This document shows, piece after piece, positions 26,728 to 35,828 of a stretch of DNA of 64,000 bases. Where the stretch lies: NCBI RefSeq assembly GCF_038004425.1, contig NZ_JBBORC010000001.1:1775001-1839000 (forward strand), given 5' to 3'. The translations under genes and the position numbers were made by a program. Source of the DNA: Solibacillus sp. FSL W7-1464. Lineage in GTDB: Bacteria > Bacillota > Bacilli > Bacillales_A > Planococcaceae. Each line of letters begins with the position of its first letter. The first letter of the stretch is position 1. The notes under the pieces are model-generated. The model was not told where the DNA came from. It did no database searches and saw only the letters and a program-made list of their open reading frames with translations.

Positions 26728-27684
26728 ATGGTAGAGCATCATCATCATCATCACCATCATTCACATAGTACGAACAAGAAAGTTCTGTTTATATCCTTTT
26801 TAATTATTACCGGGTTTATGATTGTCGAAGCGGTCGGTGGGGTGCTGACGAACAGTCTAGCGCTGCTGTCAGATGCAGGACATATGTTAAGCGACGCCGT
26901 TTCACTTGGAATTGCATTAATGGCCATTATTTTTGCGCAAAAAGTAGCGAATGCCAGTAAAACATTTGGCTACAAGCGTATTGAAATATTAGCTGCCACA
27001 CTGAATGGTCTGACATTAATCATCATCGCCCTGTTCATTTTTTACGAAGCCATTGGACGTTTCATGAATCCTCCTGAAGTTGCTTCAACCGGCATGCTCA
27101 TCATCAGCAGTATCGGATTGGCGGTAAATATTTTAGTTGCGTGGATTATGATGCGCGGTGCAGATACGAAAGATAATTTAAATATGAGAGGTGCCTATCT
27201 GCACGTAATCAGCGATATGATCGGTTCAATCGGTGCCATTGTTGCCGCCTTGCTTATCCTGTTCTTTGATTGGGGATGGGCAGATCCATTGGCCAGTGTT
27301 TTTGTAGCCGCACTTGTGCTTCGAAGCGGATATCATTTAACGAAAGCTTCATTGCATATTTTAATGGAAGGCACACCTTCAGATATAACTGTTGATGAAA
27401 TCATACAAACGATTGAAAAGTATGAGGAGATAAAAGCGCTTCATGACTTGCACATCTGGACGATTACTAGTGGATTAAATGCCTTGTCTTGCCATGTTGT
27501 TGTAAATGAGGACTTGACGATAAAGGAAAGCGAGCAACTTTTAGGGAAAGTTGAACATGATTTGCTTCATCAAAATATTCATCATGTGACGATTCAAGTG
27601 GAGTCAAATACGCATAAGCATGATCATTCGGTTTATTGTACAGCGAAGCAAGATTCAAGCCATCAGCACCACCACCATCATTAA
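26728..27684 (+). CDS. czcD: CDF-family zinc/cobalt/cadmium exporter
   Basis: This cation diffusion facilitator has 318 residues and exports Zn2+ and related metals in exchange for protons. Six membrane helices span residues about 18-200. The metal-site motif SDAGHMLSDAVSL lies in helix 2 and HVISDMIGS in helix 5. The cytoplasmic C-terminal domain is at about 205-290. The N-terminus has eight consecutive histidines and the C-terminus ends in a second His cluster, natural metal-binding tails. GGGGG precedes the ATG. It shares an operon with its ArsR-type regulator 30 bases downstream. Confidence 0.94.
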   Translation: MVEHHHHHHHHSHSTNKKVLFISFLIITGFMIVEAVGGVLTNSLALLSDAGHMLSDAVSLGIALMAIIFAQKVANASKTFGYKRIEILAATLNGLTLIIIALFIFYEAIGRFMNPPEVASTGMLIISSIGLAVNILVAWIMMRGADTKDNLNMRGAYLHVISDMIGSIGAIVAALLILFFDWGWADPLASVFVAALVLRSGYHLTKASLHILMEGTPSDITVDEIIQTIEKYEEIKALHDLHIWTITSGLNALSCHVVVNEDLTIKESEQLLGKVEHDLLHQNIHHVTIQVESNTHKHDHSVYCTAKQDSSHQHHHHH

Positions 27685-27714
27685 TCAAATATGCCTGTCG
27701 TATAGGAGAAAAGA

Positions 27715-28038
27715 GTGTTAGATCGTATGACAATGGAAAAAAGAACCCAACATGAATTGGATGAAGAAACATTGTTTGTCGTTTCGCAAACGTTCAAGGC
27801 GTTAAGCGATCCGACACGAATCCGTATTTTAAACATGTTATGCTGTGAAGAGCATTCGGTAAATGACATTGCGGAAAAGCTCGACTTAAATCAGTCGGCG
27901 GTTTCCCACCAATTGCGTTTTTTGAAGAACTTGCGTTTAGTAAAGTTCAGACGTGAAGGTACGACACTGTACTATACAAGCGCAGATGACCATGTGATCA
28001 ACTTGCTTCATCAGGCAATTGATCATGCCCATCATTAA
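27715..28038 (+). CDS. czrA: ArsR/SmtB metal-responsive repressor
   Basis: This 107-residue winged-helix repressor ([57 protein letters not shown]) resembles CzrA. The C-terminal helix ([17 protein letters not shown]) carries the D-H...H-H alpha-5 zinc-sensing pattern. Start is GTG, five bases after AGGAGA. An in-frame ATG four codons later lacks good spacing. It probably represses its own operon through the inverted repeat at 26678-26701 and releases on Zn2+ binding. Confidence 0.92.
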   Translation: MLDRMTMEKRTQHELDEETLFVVSQTFKALSDPTRIRILNMLCCEEHSVNDIAEKLDLNQSAVSHQLRFLKNLRLVKFRREGTTLYYTSADDHVINLLHQAIDHAHH

Positions 28039-28055
28039 GTGAATAAAATAATCGG

Positions 28056-28097
28056 AAACACGTAAAAGTTTTATTTAATGAACTTTTACGTGTTTTT
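28056..28097 (+). terminator. terminator of czcD-czrA
   Basis: AACACGTAAAAGTT pairs with AACTTTTACGTGTT, followed by TTT. Confidence 0.88.
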
Positions 28098-28227
28098 CGT
28101 TGGTTTCGTCACTTTAGGATGTTGGGTATATCTATAAACGGTAGTCGCAAACTAAAATCATTGTCCATTTAAGGCAGGAGTAAGATATTTATCGATTAAT
28201 TCTAAAATAATGGAGGTTTTTTTCTAT

Positions 28228-28767
28228 ATGAAAGTTGTAGCAATTGTAGGAAGTATCCGTAAAGAATCATACAATCTAAAAATCGCAAAATATATTCAGG
28301 GCCGTTATGCAGATAAATTCGATTTGGAAATTCTGGATCTGGCTCCTCTGCCAATGTATAACCAGGATATCGAAATGGAAGCTCCTGAAACCGTACGTAA
28401 CTTTAAGGCCAAAGTGAAAGATGCAGATGCAGTTCTATGGATTACACCTGAATACAATTCTACAATTCCTGGGGTATTAGGAAATGCGATCGACTGGCTA
28501 AGCCGTGTGGACAAGGTGATGAACGGCAAGCCATCCATCATAATGGGATCATCTATGGGGATATTAGGTTCTGTTAAAGCCCAAATGCATTTACGCGATA
28601 TTTTATTTGCGATTGGCTTAAATTCACCGGTTTTACCTGGCAATGAAGTGTATATTGGAGCAGTTCATGAAAAAATTGATGTGCAAGGGCAACTGACAGA
28701 TGAAGCGACAATCGCATTTTTAGATAGCGTTATTGCAAACTTCCTGGAATGGATGAAGCAGTTTTAA
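28228..28767 (+). CDS. NADPH-dependent FMN reductase
   Basis: This 179-residue flavodoxin-fold oxidoreductase reduces FMN, azo compounds, quinones or chromate. The phosphate-binding loop is AIVGSIRKESYN (residues 4-15). TPEYNSTIPGVLGNAIDWLSR (about 78-98) is the conserved active-site loop, and the SSMGILGS segment follows. The ATG at 28228 is preferred to one at 28210, because the latter coincides with the GGAGG site. It stands alone between two terminators. Confidence 0.9.
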   Translation: MKVVAIVGSIRKESYNLKIAKYIQGRYADKFDLEILDLAPLPMYNQDIEMEAPETVRNFKAKVKDADAVLWITPEYNSTIPGVLGNAIDWLSRVDKVMNGKPSIIMGSSMGILGSVKAQMHLRDILFAIGLNSPVLPGNEVYIGAVHEKIDVQGQLTDEATIAFLDSVIANFLEWMKQF

Positions 28768-28775
28768 TATAGACG

Positions 28776-28804
28776 GCACCTCTTTTTAAAGAAGAGGTTT
28801 TTTT
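28776..28804 (+). terminator. terminator of the FMN reductase
   Basis: ACCTCTTT pairs with AAGAGGT around a short loop, followed by eight T. Confidence 0.85.
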
Positions 28805-29004
28805 TATCAAGCAGAGTTTTCTGAAAATGTTATCGCAACAATGGATACTTCTACGGTAAACTTCAAGTGTGAAATGTATGGATATCGCGTTTTGTCAATA
28901 GATTTGTGTTACAAAAAAATATTGTTTTAGGTGAAAGAAAACTCCTTAAATCCGCTTTTTTATATACTATAGTTTTCTTCTATCAAAATTATAGGAAGTA
29001 TCTA

Positions 29005-29121
29005 ATGGACGAAAGACGAATCTCTCATTACAATGTAGATAAGGCGATTAAAAAATAAGGTGTAACGGATTTTTTAATTGGCTATATGGATTTACAGAAA
29101 TTCATCGTAACATCGAACTAA
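29005..29121 (+). pseudogene. small frame with one internal stop
   Basis: ATG at 29005 follows AGGAAG and reads 17 codons to a TAA at 29056. The same frame then continues for 20 more sense codons to a second TAA at 29119. A 38-residue gene with one nonsense change is one reading. Chance is another. It lies in a 380-base gap that otherwise contains only the upstream terminator and the promoter of the next gene. Confidence 0.25.
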
Positions 29122-29146
29122 AAATACTATTTTGGGGTGATTGTTA

Positions 29147-30667
29147 ATGGGAAAAGATTTAAGTCAGTTCATCAGAAATGAAGCGTTTTTAAACAAAGTT
29201 GTTTCAGCGGAGGAAGCCGCGTCTTGGATTGAAGACGGCATGAATCTGGGTATGAGTGGTTTTACACTTTTCGGAGAGCCAAAAGAATTTCCGCTTGCAC
29301 TTTCTAAACGGGGAGAGCAGGAAAATTTCAAAGTAAATCTTTATACAGGTGCATCATTAGGCCCGACTGCTGACCAATCGATGGCAGAAGCAGGAATCAT
29401 CAACCTGCGTGTGCCTTATCAAGGAAATGCGATTATGCGCGGTAAAATCAATAACGGAGAAATTTTCTATATTGATCAGCACTTATCACATACAGCAGAA
29501 GAAGTTCGTAAAGGTTCACTTGGTAAAATTGACTATGCGATCATTGAAGCAGCAGCCATTACAGAAGACGGTCTAGTCATTCCAACAGGTTCAGTAGGGA
29601 ACTCACCGATTTTTGTAGAAAAAGCTGAAAATGTCATTATCGAAATTAATACAACTGCCCCAAAAGCATATGAAGGGCTTCATGATATTTATATTCAGAA
29701 ATCACAAGGTGAACGTAGAGAAATTCCTATCTATAGTACAGGGGACCGAATCGGTGAAATCGGAATTAAAGTGGACCCGGCGAAAGTAAAAGGAATTGTT
29801 TTATCGGAGCAGCCGGATATTCCATCACCATTATTCGAGCCAAACGAAGAAACACAGAAGATTGCGGATAATTTACTGGCATTCCTGGCAAATGAAGTGG
29901 AAGTGGGGAATTTACCGGAATCATTAGCACCACTTCAGTCAGGCGTTGGATCGGTAGCGAATGCCGTATTAAACGGAATGCAAAAATCTCAGTTTAAAGA
30001 TCTTGAAGTATTCTCGGAAGTACTGCAAGATGGTGTGTTTGACCTGATCGATGCGGGAATTGTAAAATTCGCTGCTGGTACGGCATTCTCACTTTCCAAA
30101 AAGCGTGTGGAATCACTGGCGGAAGACTTGGAAAAGTACAAGGATAAAATCATGTTCCGCCCACAGGAAATTTCGAATAACCCGGAAGTCATTCGCCGCT
30201 TAGGTGTTATTTCGTTTAACACGGCAATTGAAGTAGACATTTACGGTAATGTCAATTCGACACATGTAAACGGCACGAAGATTATGAATGGTATTGGCGG
30301 TTCCGGGGACTTTGCCCGTAATGCACGCATTACAATTTTCGTAACATCTTCATTAGCGAAAAACGGTGCTATTTCAACAATCGTTCCGTTCGTTTCACAT
30401 ATCGACCATACAGAACACGATGTCGATGTAATTGTAACGGAGCAAGGCTATGCGGATCTTCGTGGTCTCCCACCAGTGAAGCGTGCAGAGAAATTGATTG
30501 AAATTTCACACCCGAAATATAAAGAACAGTTACGTGCTTATTTCGAAGAGGCAAAAGAAAAAGTTGGCGGCCAAACACCGCATATTCTCGAAAAAGCATT
30601 CTCGTTCCATAACAATCTAAAAGAGCATGGGACAATGTTATTAGAAGATGACAAAATCAAACATTAA
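29147..30667 (+). CDS. acetyl-CoA hydrolase/acetate:succinate CoA-transferase
   Basis: This 506-residue class I CoA-transferase moves CoA between acyl groups such as succinyl-CoA, acetate or propionate (AarC/ScpC/Cat1-like). Two homologous domains are visible. Family motifs include GSVGNSPIFVEKAENVIIEINT, GVGSVANAVL (the glycine-rich CoA loop) and LEVFSEVLQDGVFDL, which likely contains the catalytic glutamate. NGIGGSGDFARNA and VTEQGYADLRGLPP follow. ATG at 29147 has GGGGTGA six bases upstream and is preferred over a TTG at 29141. It fits acetate or propionate metabolism, and precise acyl preference is open. Confidence 0.9.
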   Translation: MGKDLSQFIRNEAFLNKVVSAEEAASWIEDGMNLGMSGFTLFGEPKEFPLALSKRGEQENFKVNLYTGASLGPTADQSMAEAGIINLRVPYQGNAIMRGKINNGEIFYIDQHLSHTAEEVRKGSLGKIDYAIIEAAAITEDGLVIPTGSVGNSPIFVEKAENVIIEINTTAPKAYEGLHDIYIQKSQGERREIPIYSTGDRIGEIGIKVDPAKVKGIVLSEQPDIPSPLFEPNEETQKIADNLLAFLANEVEVGNLPESLAPLQSGVGSVANAVLNGMQKSQFKDLEVFSEVLQDGVFDLIDAGIVKFAAGTAFSLSKKRVESLAEDLEKYKDKIMFRPQEISNNPEVIRRLGVISFNTAIEVDIYGNVNSTHVNGTKIMNGIGGSGDFARNARITIFVTSSLAKNGAISTIVPFVSHIDHTEHDVDVIVTEQGYADLRGLPPVKRAEKLIEISHPKYKEQLRAYFEEAKEKVGGQTPHILEKAFSFHNNLKEHGTMLLEDDKIKH

Positions 30668-30696
30668 AGAGTAAATAGATAAGGTGGCGTTTTAAC

Positions 30697-31206
30697 ATGG
30701 ATGTAAGATTTCCGATTGGTCCATTGCAAGTGCCTGAACAGGTGACACTTGATAATGTAAAGGAATGGTTACAACAAACGGAATCCTATACGACACGTTT
30801 AAGAGAAGTTGTCGATTCACTAAATGAAGAGCAGTTGAATAAAACATATCGCGAAGGTGCTTGGACCGTTCGTCAGCTTGTTCACCATATTGCCGATTCA
30901 CAGCTGAACATGTATCAGCGACTGAAGCTGGCACTAACGGACGACAATCCGACAGTACCGGGGTTTGATGAAGAGAAGTGGGCCGTTCTGCCAGACAATG
31001 ACTTGCCTGTAGAAAGCTCGATTAAAATGCTTGAAGGCATAAACGAGCGCATCGTTTCGTTAGGTCAGCATTTAACTGAAGACCAGCTGAAAAGGGAATT
31101 TACCCATGAGACAAACGGGCCGGTTACAGTTGCCGCAAAAGTTGCGAAACTGGCATGGCATGAGGAGCATCATTTCGCTCATATTAAAATTGCCCTATCA
31201 AATTAG
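30697..31206 (+). CDS. YfiT/DinB-family putative bacillithiol transferase
   Basis: This 169-residue four-helix DinB-superfamily protein has the metal-binding histidine triad: H in LVHHIADSQ (about residue 67) and WHEEHHFAHI near the C-terminus. YfiT/BstA-type proteins use Zn2+ or Ni2+ and are proposed bacillithiol S-transferases in stress and detoxification. An AAGGTGG site precedes the ATG. It follows the CoA-transferase by 29 bases and may be transcribed with it, ending at a shared terminator. Confidence 0.85.
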   Translation: MDVRFPIGPLQVPEQVTLDNVKEWLQQTESYTTRLREVVDSLNEEQLNKTYREGAWTVRQLVHHIADSQLNMYQRLKLALTDDNPTVPGFDEEKWAVLPDNDLPVESSIKMLEGINERIVSLGQHLTEDQLKREFTHETNGPVTVAAKVAKLAWHEEHHFAHIKIALSN

Positions 31207-31212
31207 TTTTTA

Positions 31213-31248
31213 GAAATGGCTTACCAAATAGAGGTAAGCCATTTTTTT
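31213..31248. terminator. bidirectional terminator
   Basis: AAATGGCTTACC pairs with GGTAAGCCATTT, followed by a T-run. It lies between converging genes. Confidence 0.9.
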
Positions 31249-31259
31249 ACGAAAATGAA

Positions 31260-31706
31260 CTATTTAATTTCCTTATATAAAAAGACGAGCCGTTCAATTT
31301 CGTCAAAGCCATTATTTTTATAAAACTGTTCTGCCGGTATATTTCGGTTTGTGAGCAGTGTCATCGATTCGACAGATTTGGCTTTCAGCTCGATTTCTAA
31401 ATAGTTCAGCATCGCTTTACCAATACCTTTATTTTGCAACGTCTGATCGACGCACATTTCATGGATGAAATATTCATCACCACTATACCATTTCCGCTGC
31501 ACACCCATTATAAAGCCTAGCAGTTCACCATCTTCTATAGCAAGTACGCCTAGAAAGTTTGGGGTATTGTAGTAATCGGATAAATACTGGAATGCACTTT
31601 CATAGTTCCAGTTGTCATTCCATGGGTCCGCATTAAATACTTTTATAAATGTTGCTGTGCATATTGCTAAATCTGTTGCTTCCATACTTTTAAACTCCAC
31701 AATCAA
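31260..31706 (-). CDS. GNAT-family N-acetyltransferase
   Basis: This is a single GNAT domain of about 148 residues. It shows the acetyl-CoA site motif A (VDQTLQNKGIGKAMLNYLEIELK, about 88-110), an LLTNRNIPAEQFYKNNGF motif B and an upstream substrate loop. The substrate is unknown. The start is uncertain: a TTG at 31706 lies four bases after GGGAG, and a GTG at 31700 has longer spacing. It is transcribed behind the next acetyltransferase, and the pair may be an operon. Confidence 0.85.
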   Translation of the reverse strand: MIVEFKSMEATDLAICTATFIKVFNADPWNDNWNYESAFQYLSDYYNTPNFLGVLAIEDGELLGFIMGVQRKWYSGDEYFIHEMCVDQTLQNKGIGKAMLNYLEIELKAKSVESMTLLTNRNIPAEQFYKNNGFDEIERLVFLYKEIK

Positions 31707-31715
31707 CCGCTCCCT

Positions 31716-32150
31716 CTATAGTTTCTTTGTAAAGCATATTATGCGGTTCGCTTCTGTAAAGCCTAATTTGAGATGAACGTTTAAACTATCCTGATTCGAC
31801 AATTCACAGTCACTCGCAAACTCTGTACATCCTTTTGTTTTAGCCCACTGTTCACAAACTTGCACTAAATGTTGTGCGAAATGCTGTCTACGGTAAACCT
31901 CTTCTACATATAAGCCTTCCAAATAGCCAACCGGACTGGAATGTGTTCCTTCAACGTAATCGAAACGGAGCTGACATTGTGCAAATCCAATTGGTTGTTC
32001 ATCATCAAATGCTAAGAAAACTGTACTGTTCGGATTTTTAATAACATCTTCTATGTTCTGTACAAAATCATGTAAATCATTGCCGGGCCAAAGGAGTAAT
32101 GCAAGGTGTGCTGCTGTAGATGCATGCTCAAGTGTCGCTTCTTTGATCAT
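31716..32150 (-). CDS. aminoglycoside 6'-N-acetyltransferase-like GNAT protein
   Basis: This 144-residue GNAT protein has the AAC(6')-I type layout: the substrate-side motif HLALLLWPGNDLHDF, then FAQCQLRFDYVEGTHSSPVGYLEGLYV. The acetyl-CoA motif YRRQHFAQHLVQVCEQWAK and CELSNQDSLNVHLKLGFTE follow. AAC(6')-I enzymes acetylate kanamycin, tobramycin and similar drugs, and chromosomal copies may have other substrates. The ATG at 32150 has GGAGGA four bases upstream and is used instead of a longer frame. Whether it confers resistance is not decidable here. Confidence 0.8.
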   Translation of the reverse strand: MIKEATLEHASTAAHLALLLWPGNDLHDFVQNIEDVIKNPNSTVFLAFDDEQPIGFAQCQLRFDYVEGTHSSPVGYLEGLYVEEVYRRQHFAQHLVQVCEQWAKTKGCTEFASDCELSNQDSLNVHLKLGFTEANRIICFTKKL

Positions 32151-32237
32151 AGGTTCCTCCTGTACAACATAATGTCGAAAATCAATCGCATCTTTATTAT
32201 AGGATAAAATGGAAATGTATTGGGGGTTAAGCCAAAT

Positions 32238-32272
32238 AAAAAAGCAAGCCAAACGATAAACGTAGGCTTACT
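32238..32272 (-). terminator. terminator of the erythromycin-esterase-like gene
   Basis: On the minus strand AAGTAAGCC pairs with GGCTTGCTT, followed by TTTTTT. Confidence 0.75.
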
Positions 32273-33514
32273 TTATAATGGCTTTAATGCTTTTGTCTGC
32301 TCAATGTAAATAAAGACATCATATCTTGAACCGATGTTTGATGGAACATAATTCCGGTACGCTTCATATTCAGGGTGATAGACAACACCAATTGCACGAT
32401 GGCCAATCCGGTCATTGAACAACTCCCGATTTTCATCAGTAAAAATCAATACTTTATCTTGCCCGCCAGCTGCATGGAGCTGTCCTTCCCATGTGTTGAG
32501 TTTGGAAGGGGGGACATCAATCACTTGCAGAGGATCTCCCCAGCTGTCAGCAGCAATGACTGTACCTTTATACGTGCCAAAACCAATGGCAAAAGTATTG
32601 TCCTTTCCATACTGTTCACGGATAAGTTGACCGACGTTGATCATTTGATCTTCTTTCATACTTGTTGCGGAAGCATCCCCGATATGTGTATTATGTTCCC
32701 AAATAATGATTTTTGCATCTTCACCGTGGTACTTCAATAGTTCATTGATCGCTTCCACCATGTGCAAATCGCGTGTATTCCAGGAAATCGCATCCTGCAT
32801 CATTTCCCTGTAATATGTTTCCGCATTTTTGGTGACAAGTGCATTCATCATGACATTTAAATCTTCTTCATGTTTGTTCGAGTACTGTTCCTTATTATTT
32901 CGTAACGATCTCAGCAAATCTGTTACTTCACGCACACATTCATCCGTAAATTGAGCAGTGGAGAGGGCATAGTGCTCCGGCATTCTATTATAAGGCTCAA
33001 AGCAGGAGAATGCTTTCTTTGCATGTTCAAAATCGGCTTTGTATTTAGGGTTTTCAGATAAAAAGTGGAACACTTCATCCATCGATTCAAAGAGACTGTA
33101 TAAATCAATGCCATAAAACCCGACTTTATTGCTCAATGTGTTATTTTTATCCTTTAGCCACTCTACAAAATGTTCTACTTCTTCATTTGCCCACATCCAT
33201 TGCGGCCAACGATTAAATGATTCTTTCAAGATTGCAGCAGCGGTTTCATTATCATCTTCATAACTTTTGACATAACGGTTAACTGCCTGTGCAGATGGCC
33301 AGTCTCCTTCTACCGCGATAATATTAAATCCTTTTTGATTGATCAGCAGTTTCGTTAACTCGGCTCGGACTGTGTAAAACTCTGATGTACCATGCGAAGC
33401 TTCACCGATCATCACAATTTTGGCATGACCAATTGACTCGACGATTTTATTTAAACTGTGCTCATTAAAGGGCAGGGCGTGCTTTTTAATGGCAGCTACC
33501 AGTTTCCTTGGCAT
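32273..33514 (-). CDS. erythromycin esterase family protein
   Basis: This 413-residue member of the EreA/EreB-like family hydrolyses the macrolide lactone ring in known resistance enzymes. Chromosomal homologues have uncertain substrates. Active-site motifs are present: GEASHGTSEFY (catalytic His, about residue 45), AVEGDWPSA, FYGIDLYSL and WEHNTHIGDA (second His and Glu region). It starts at 33514, nine bases after AAAGGAG. A longer frame from 33535 would place that site inside the gene. Together with the AAC(6')-like gene next door it could contribute to intrinsic drug tolerance, which is only an inference. Confidence 0.88.
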   Translation of the reverse strand: MPRKLVAAIKKHALPFNEHSLNKIVESIGHAKIVMIGEASHGTSEFYTVRAELTKLLINQKGFNIIAVEGDWPSAQAVNRYVKSYEDDNETAAAILKESFNRWPQWMWANEEVEHFVEWLKDKNNTLSNKVGFYGIDLYSLFESMDEVFHFLSENPKYKADFEHAKKAFSCFEPYNRMPEHYALSTAQFTDECVREVTDLLRSLRNNKEQYSNKHEEDLNVMMNALVTKNAETYYREMMQDAISWNTRDLHMVEAINELLKYHGEDAKIIIWEHNTHIGDASATSMKEDQMINVGQLIREQYGKDNTFAIGFGTYKGTVIAADSWGDPLQVIDVPPSKLNTWEGQLHAAGGQDKVLIFTDENRELFNDRIGHRAIGVVYHPEYEAYRNYVPSNIGSRYDVFIYIEQTKALKPL

Positions 33515-33708
33515 ATTTTTATTCGCTCCTTTCATACAACGTTATTTTTCCCTTGCTATTCATATGGATACCCGTTATCTAGTATTTCAATGTGGAAAAC
33601 AAAGCGTTAATCTTAATCTTTTTACAACTTTCGGTTTAGTAATTTTGTACTTTAGGGAAGTTTATACTATGATAGTTTTATACTAAACGTTGTAGGGAGC
33701 ATGGCTTA

Positions 33709-34272
33709 ATGAGTATTTATAATTATTTAGTGAAAAAAACAAACGGTGAGATCCTTTCGATGGAAACTTATCGAGATCAAGTGATGTTGATTGTGAATAC
33801 AGCAAGCAATTGTGGATTTACTTTCCAATATGAAGATATGCAAAAGTTATATGAACGCTATGCAGATAAAGGGTTCACAGTACTTTCATTTCCATGTAAC
33901 CAATTCGGTGAACAGAACCCGGAAGACGGGGAAACATCTGCAAGACAATGCAAGCTTCAGTTCGGTGTTACATATCCAGTATTTGATAAAATCAATGTGA
34001 ATGGCAATGAAACCCATCCGCTATTCAACTATTTAAAACACGAGGTTGATTGTCCGGAATTTGTTCGTGAGACAATGCAGCAAAAACATTTATACAATAC
34101 AATTCAATCGAACTATCCCGATTACTTAATCGGCCGCAATATTCGCTGGAATTTCACAAAGTTCCTAGTAGACCGTAACGGCCGTGTCATCCAACGTTTT
34201 GAGCCGGATGCTTCCTTCTTGGATATCGAAAAGGCGATTGAAGGGCTGTTGGAAACGGCTGCTGTAAAATAG
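33709..34272 (+). CDS. glutathione peroxidase-type thiol peroxidase
   Basis: This 187-residue GPx-family peroxidase has a cysteine in place of selenocysteine (VNTASNCGFTFQY, about residues 29-41). The partners Q/N and W of the catalytic tetrad are found in FPCNQFGEQ and RWNFTKFLVDRNG. In Bacillales these enzymes use thioredoxin rather than glutathione to reduce hydroperoxides. It is monocistronic and converges with ku on a shared terminator. Confidence 0.93.
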   Translation: MSIYNYLVKKTNGEILSMETYRDQVMLIVNTASNCGFTFQYEDMQKLYERYADKGFTVLSFPCNQFGEQNPEDGETSARQCKLQFGVTYPVFDKINVNGNETHPLFNYLKHEVDCPEFVRETMQQKHLYNTIQSNYPDYLIGRNIRWNFTKFLVDRNGRVIQRFEPDASFLDIEKAIEGLLETAAVK

Positions 34273-34281
34273 AATACATAT

Positions 34282-34312
34282 AAAGCCCATTTCTTTGTTG
34301 GAAATGGGCTTT
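34282..34312. terminator. bidirectional terminator
   Basis: AAAGCCCATTTC pairs with GAAATGGGCTTT between gpx and ku. Confidence 0.9.
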
Positions 34313-34315
34313 ATT

Positions 34316-35140
34316 CTATGCATTTTTCTTCGTCCTTGTAGTTGTTGTACGTTTTCTCGTTTTCGGCTTCTTCGTCTTATCGAGTGAAGCTTGTAATGCG
34401 GACATTAAATCGGTCACATTATCAGGCAACGGGCGTTTTTCGTTTGCGACAACCGTACTTTCCGCTTTCTTTTCCTCGATCAGCTGCATGAGCGCTGTCC
34501 GGTAATCATCCGTATATTTTGTCGGATCGAACTCGGTTGTCAATTGCTCAACAAGCATAAGGGCCGTCTCCAGTTCTTTTTGCACGACTGCTTCAACACT
34601 CGGTATATTCGGTACGTCTCCGACAGCACGCACTTCATCTGGGAAATGAATGATCTCCATTACTAATGTATTTTTATAAACACGGACGATGGCCAATTGC
34701 TCTTTTGAACGGATTGTAATTTTGGCCACACCGATTTTACCGGATTCCTCCAACGTTTTTCGTAATAGGACATATGCTTTTGCCCCTGTATTGTCAGGGG
34801 ATAAATAGTACGTCTTTTCAAAATAAATCGGGTCGATTTCTTCCAGCTTCACAAAATCTATAATCTCTACCGATTTATCTTCATTTTCTTTGCGTAAATT
34901 TTCCAGGTCCTCTTCATCCAAAACAACGAATTTGTTTTTTGTATATTCATACGCCTTTACGATATCTTCATCTTTTACCTCTGCCTGACATCCTTCACAC
35001 ACCTTTTTGTAGCTGATCGGTGTATGACATTCTTTATGGAGCTGTCGGAGCTTAACGTCTTTATTTTCCGTTGCAGCATGAAGTTTTACCGGGATATTCA
35101 CTAAGCCGAAGCTAATACTACCTTTCCAGACAGTATGCAT
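34316..35140 (-). CDS. ku: Ku DNA-end-binding protein
   Basis: Bacterial Ku binds double-strand breaks and recruits LigD for non-homologous end joining. The 274-residue protein shows the usual core (HTVWKGSISFGLVNIPVKLHAATE, LHKECHTPISYKKVCEGC with paired cysteines, FVVLDEEDLENL). A basic C-terminal tail (TKKPKTRKRTTTTRTKKNA) follows. It is divergent from the ligD remnant, the common Bacillales order. Because ligD is truncated in this window, the pathway may be inactive unless another ligase serves. Confidence 0.95.
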   Translation of the reverse strand: MHTVWKGSISFGLVNIPVKLHAATENKDVKLRQLHKECHTPISYKKVCEGCQAEVKDEDIVKAYEYTKNKFVVLDEEDLENLRKENEDKSVEIIDFVKLEEIDPIYFEKTYYLSPDNTGAKAYVLLRKTLEESGKIGVAKITIRSKEQLAIVRVYKNTLVMEIIHFPDEVRAVGDVPNIPSVEAVVQKELETALMLVEQLTTEFDPTKYTDDYRTALMQLIEEKKAESTVVANEKRPLPDNVTDLMSALQASLDKTKKPKTRKRTTTTRTKKNA

Positions 35141-35245
35141 GTTGTCACCTCATTTTTCCTTACTATGGGACTAAAAATTTAATTTATGTATTGTCTGAGA
35201 AAAAAAACAAAGGATAAATAGAAAAAAACGAAAGTTGGCCTTTAT

Positions 35246-35827
35246 GTGAAACCTATGTTATTAACCGATGCACCGGAAATTCCGTTAGGTGAGGATTGGT
35301 TATACGAAACTAAATATGACGGTTATCGTTCTGTTTTATTTTGGGAAAAGGGCAGTCAATCGCCAATATTGAAAAGCCGGAATGGTAACGTTTTAAATGA
35401 TAAATTTCCTGAAATTATCCGTTACTGTGAGAGTATTTATGACAAAATCAAAGCTTATTTACCGCTTACCTTTGACGGGGAAGTCGTTTACTTAATAAAC
35501 AATTTTCAAAGCAAATTCTCGTATGTGCAAAAGCGGGGGAAAATGACGAACCAAAAAAATATCGAATCGCATGCAGACACATTCCCGTGTCATTATATTG
35601 TGTTTGATTTACTGAAACTAAAAGGGGAAGATAAGGGAAATAGCCGATTAACAACAAGAAAACAATTACTTTCCGACTTTTTTGAACGTCACAATTTACC
35701 TGTACCGGTTCAATATACCGATTCAAGGAGACTGCAAATGATCGATGTGTTTGATAATCCGCATGTACTTTGGCAAAACGTAAAGTCCTATAATGGGGAA
35801 GGGATCATCGCCAATATCTACATATAA
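35246..35827 (+). pseudogene. ligD: ligD, 5' fragment of ATP-dependent DNA ligase
   Basis: It holds the N-terminal adenylation part of LigD: motif I ETKYDGYRS with the AMP-accepting lysine (about residue 24), FDGEVVYL (motif III) and HYIVFDLLKLKG. It breaks off right inside motif IV (EGIIAN; normally EGIIAK). A complete Bacillus LigD has over 600 residues including a C-terminal polymerase domain, and only about 190 are left here. The sequence after about 35812 belongs to the inserted element. The 3' part of ligD is not found in the rest of the window. Start is GTG at 35246, with an in-frame ATG at codon 4. Confidence 0.88.
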
Positions 35828-35828
35828 C

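Noticed and set aside
26740-26762. Short CAT repeat coding for a polyhistidine run, possible cloning tag or CRISPR-like repeat
   Set aside because: It lies inside an intact CDF transporter, and a second His cluster at its C-terminus shows that this is a natural metal-binding tail.
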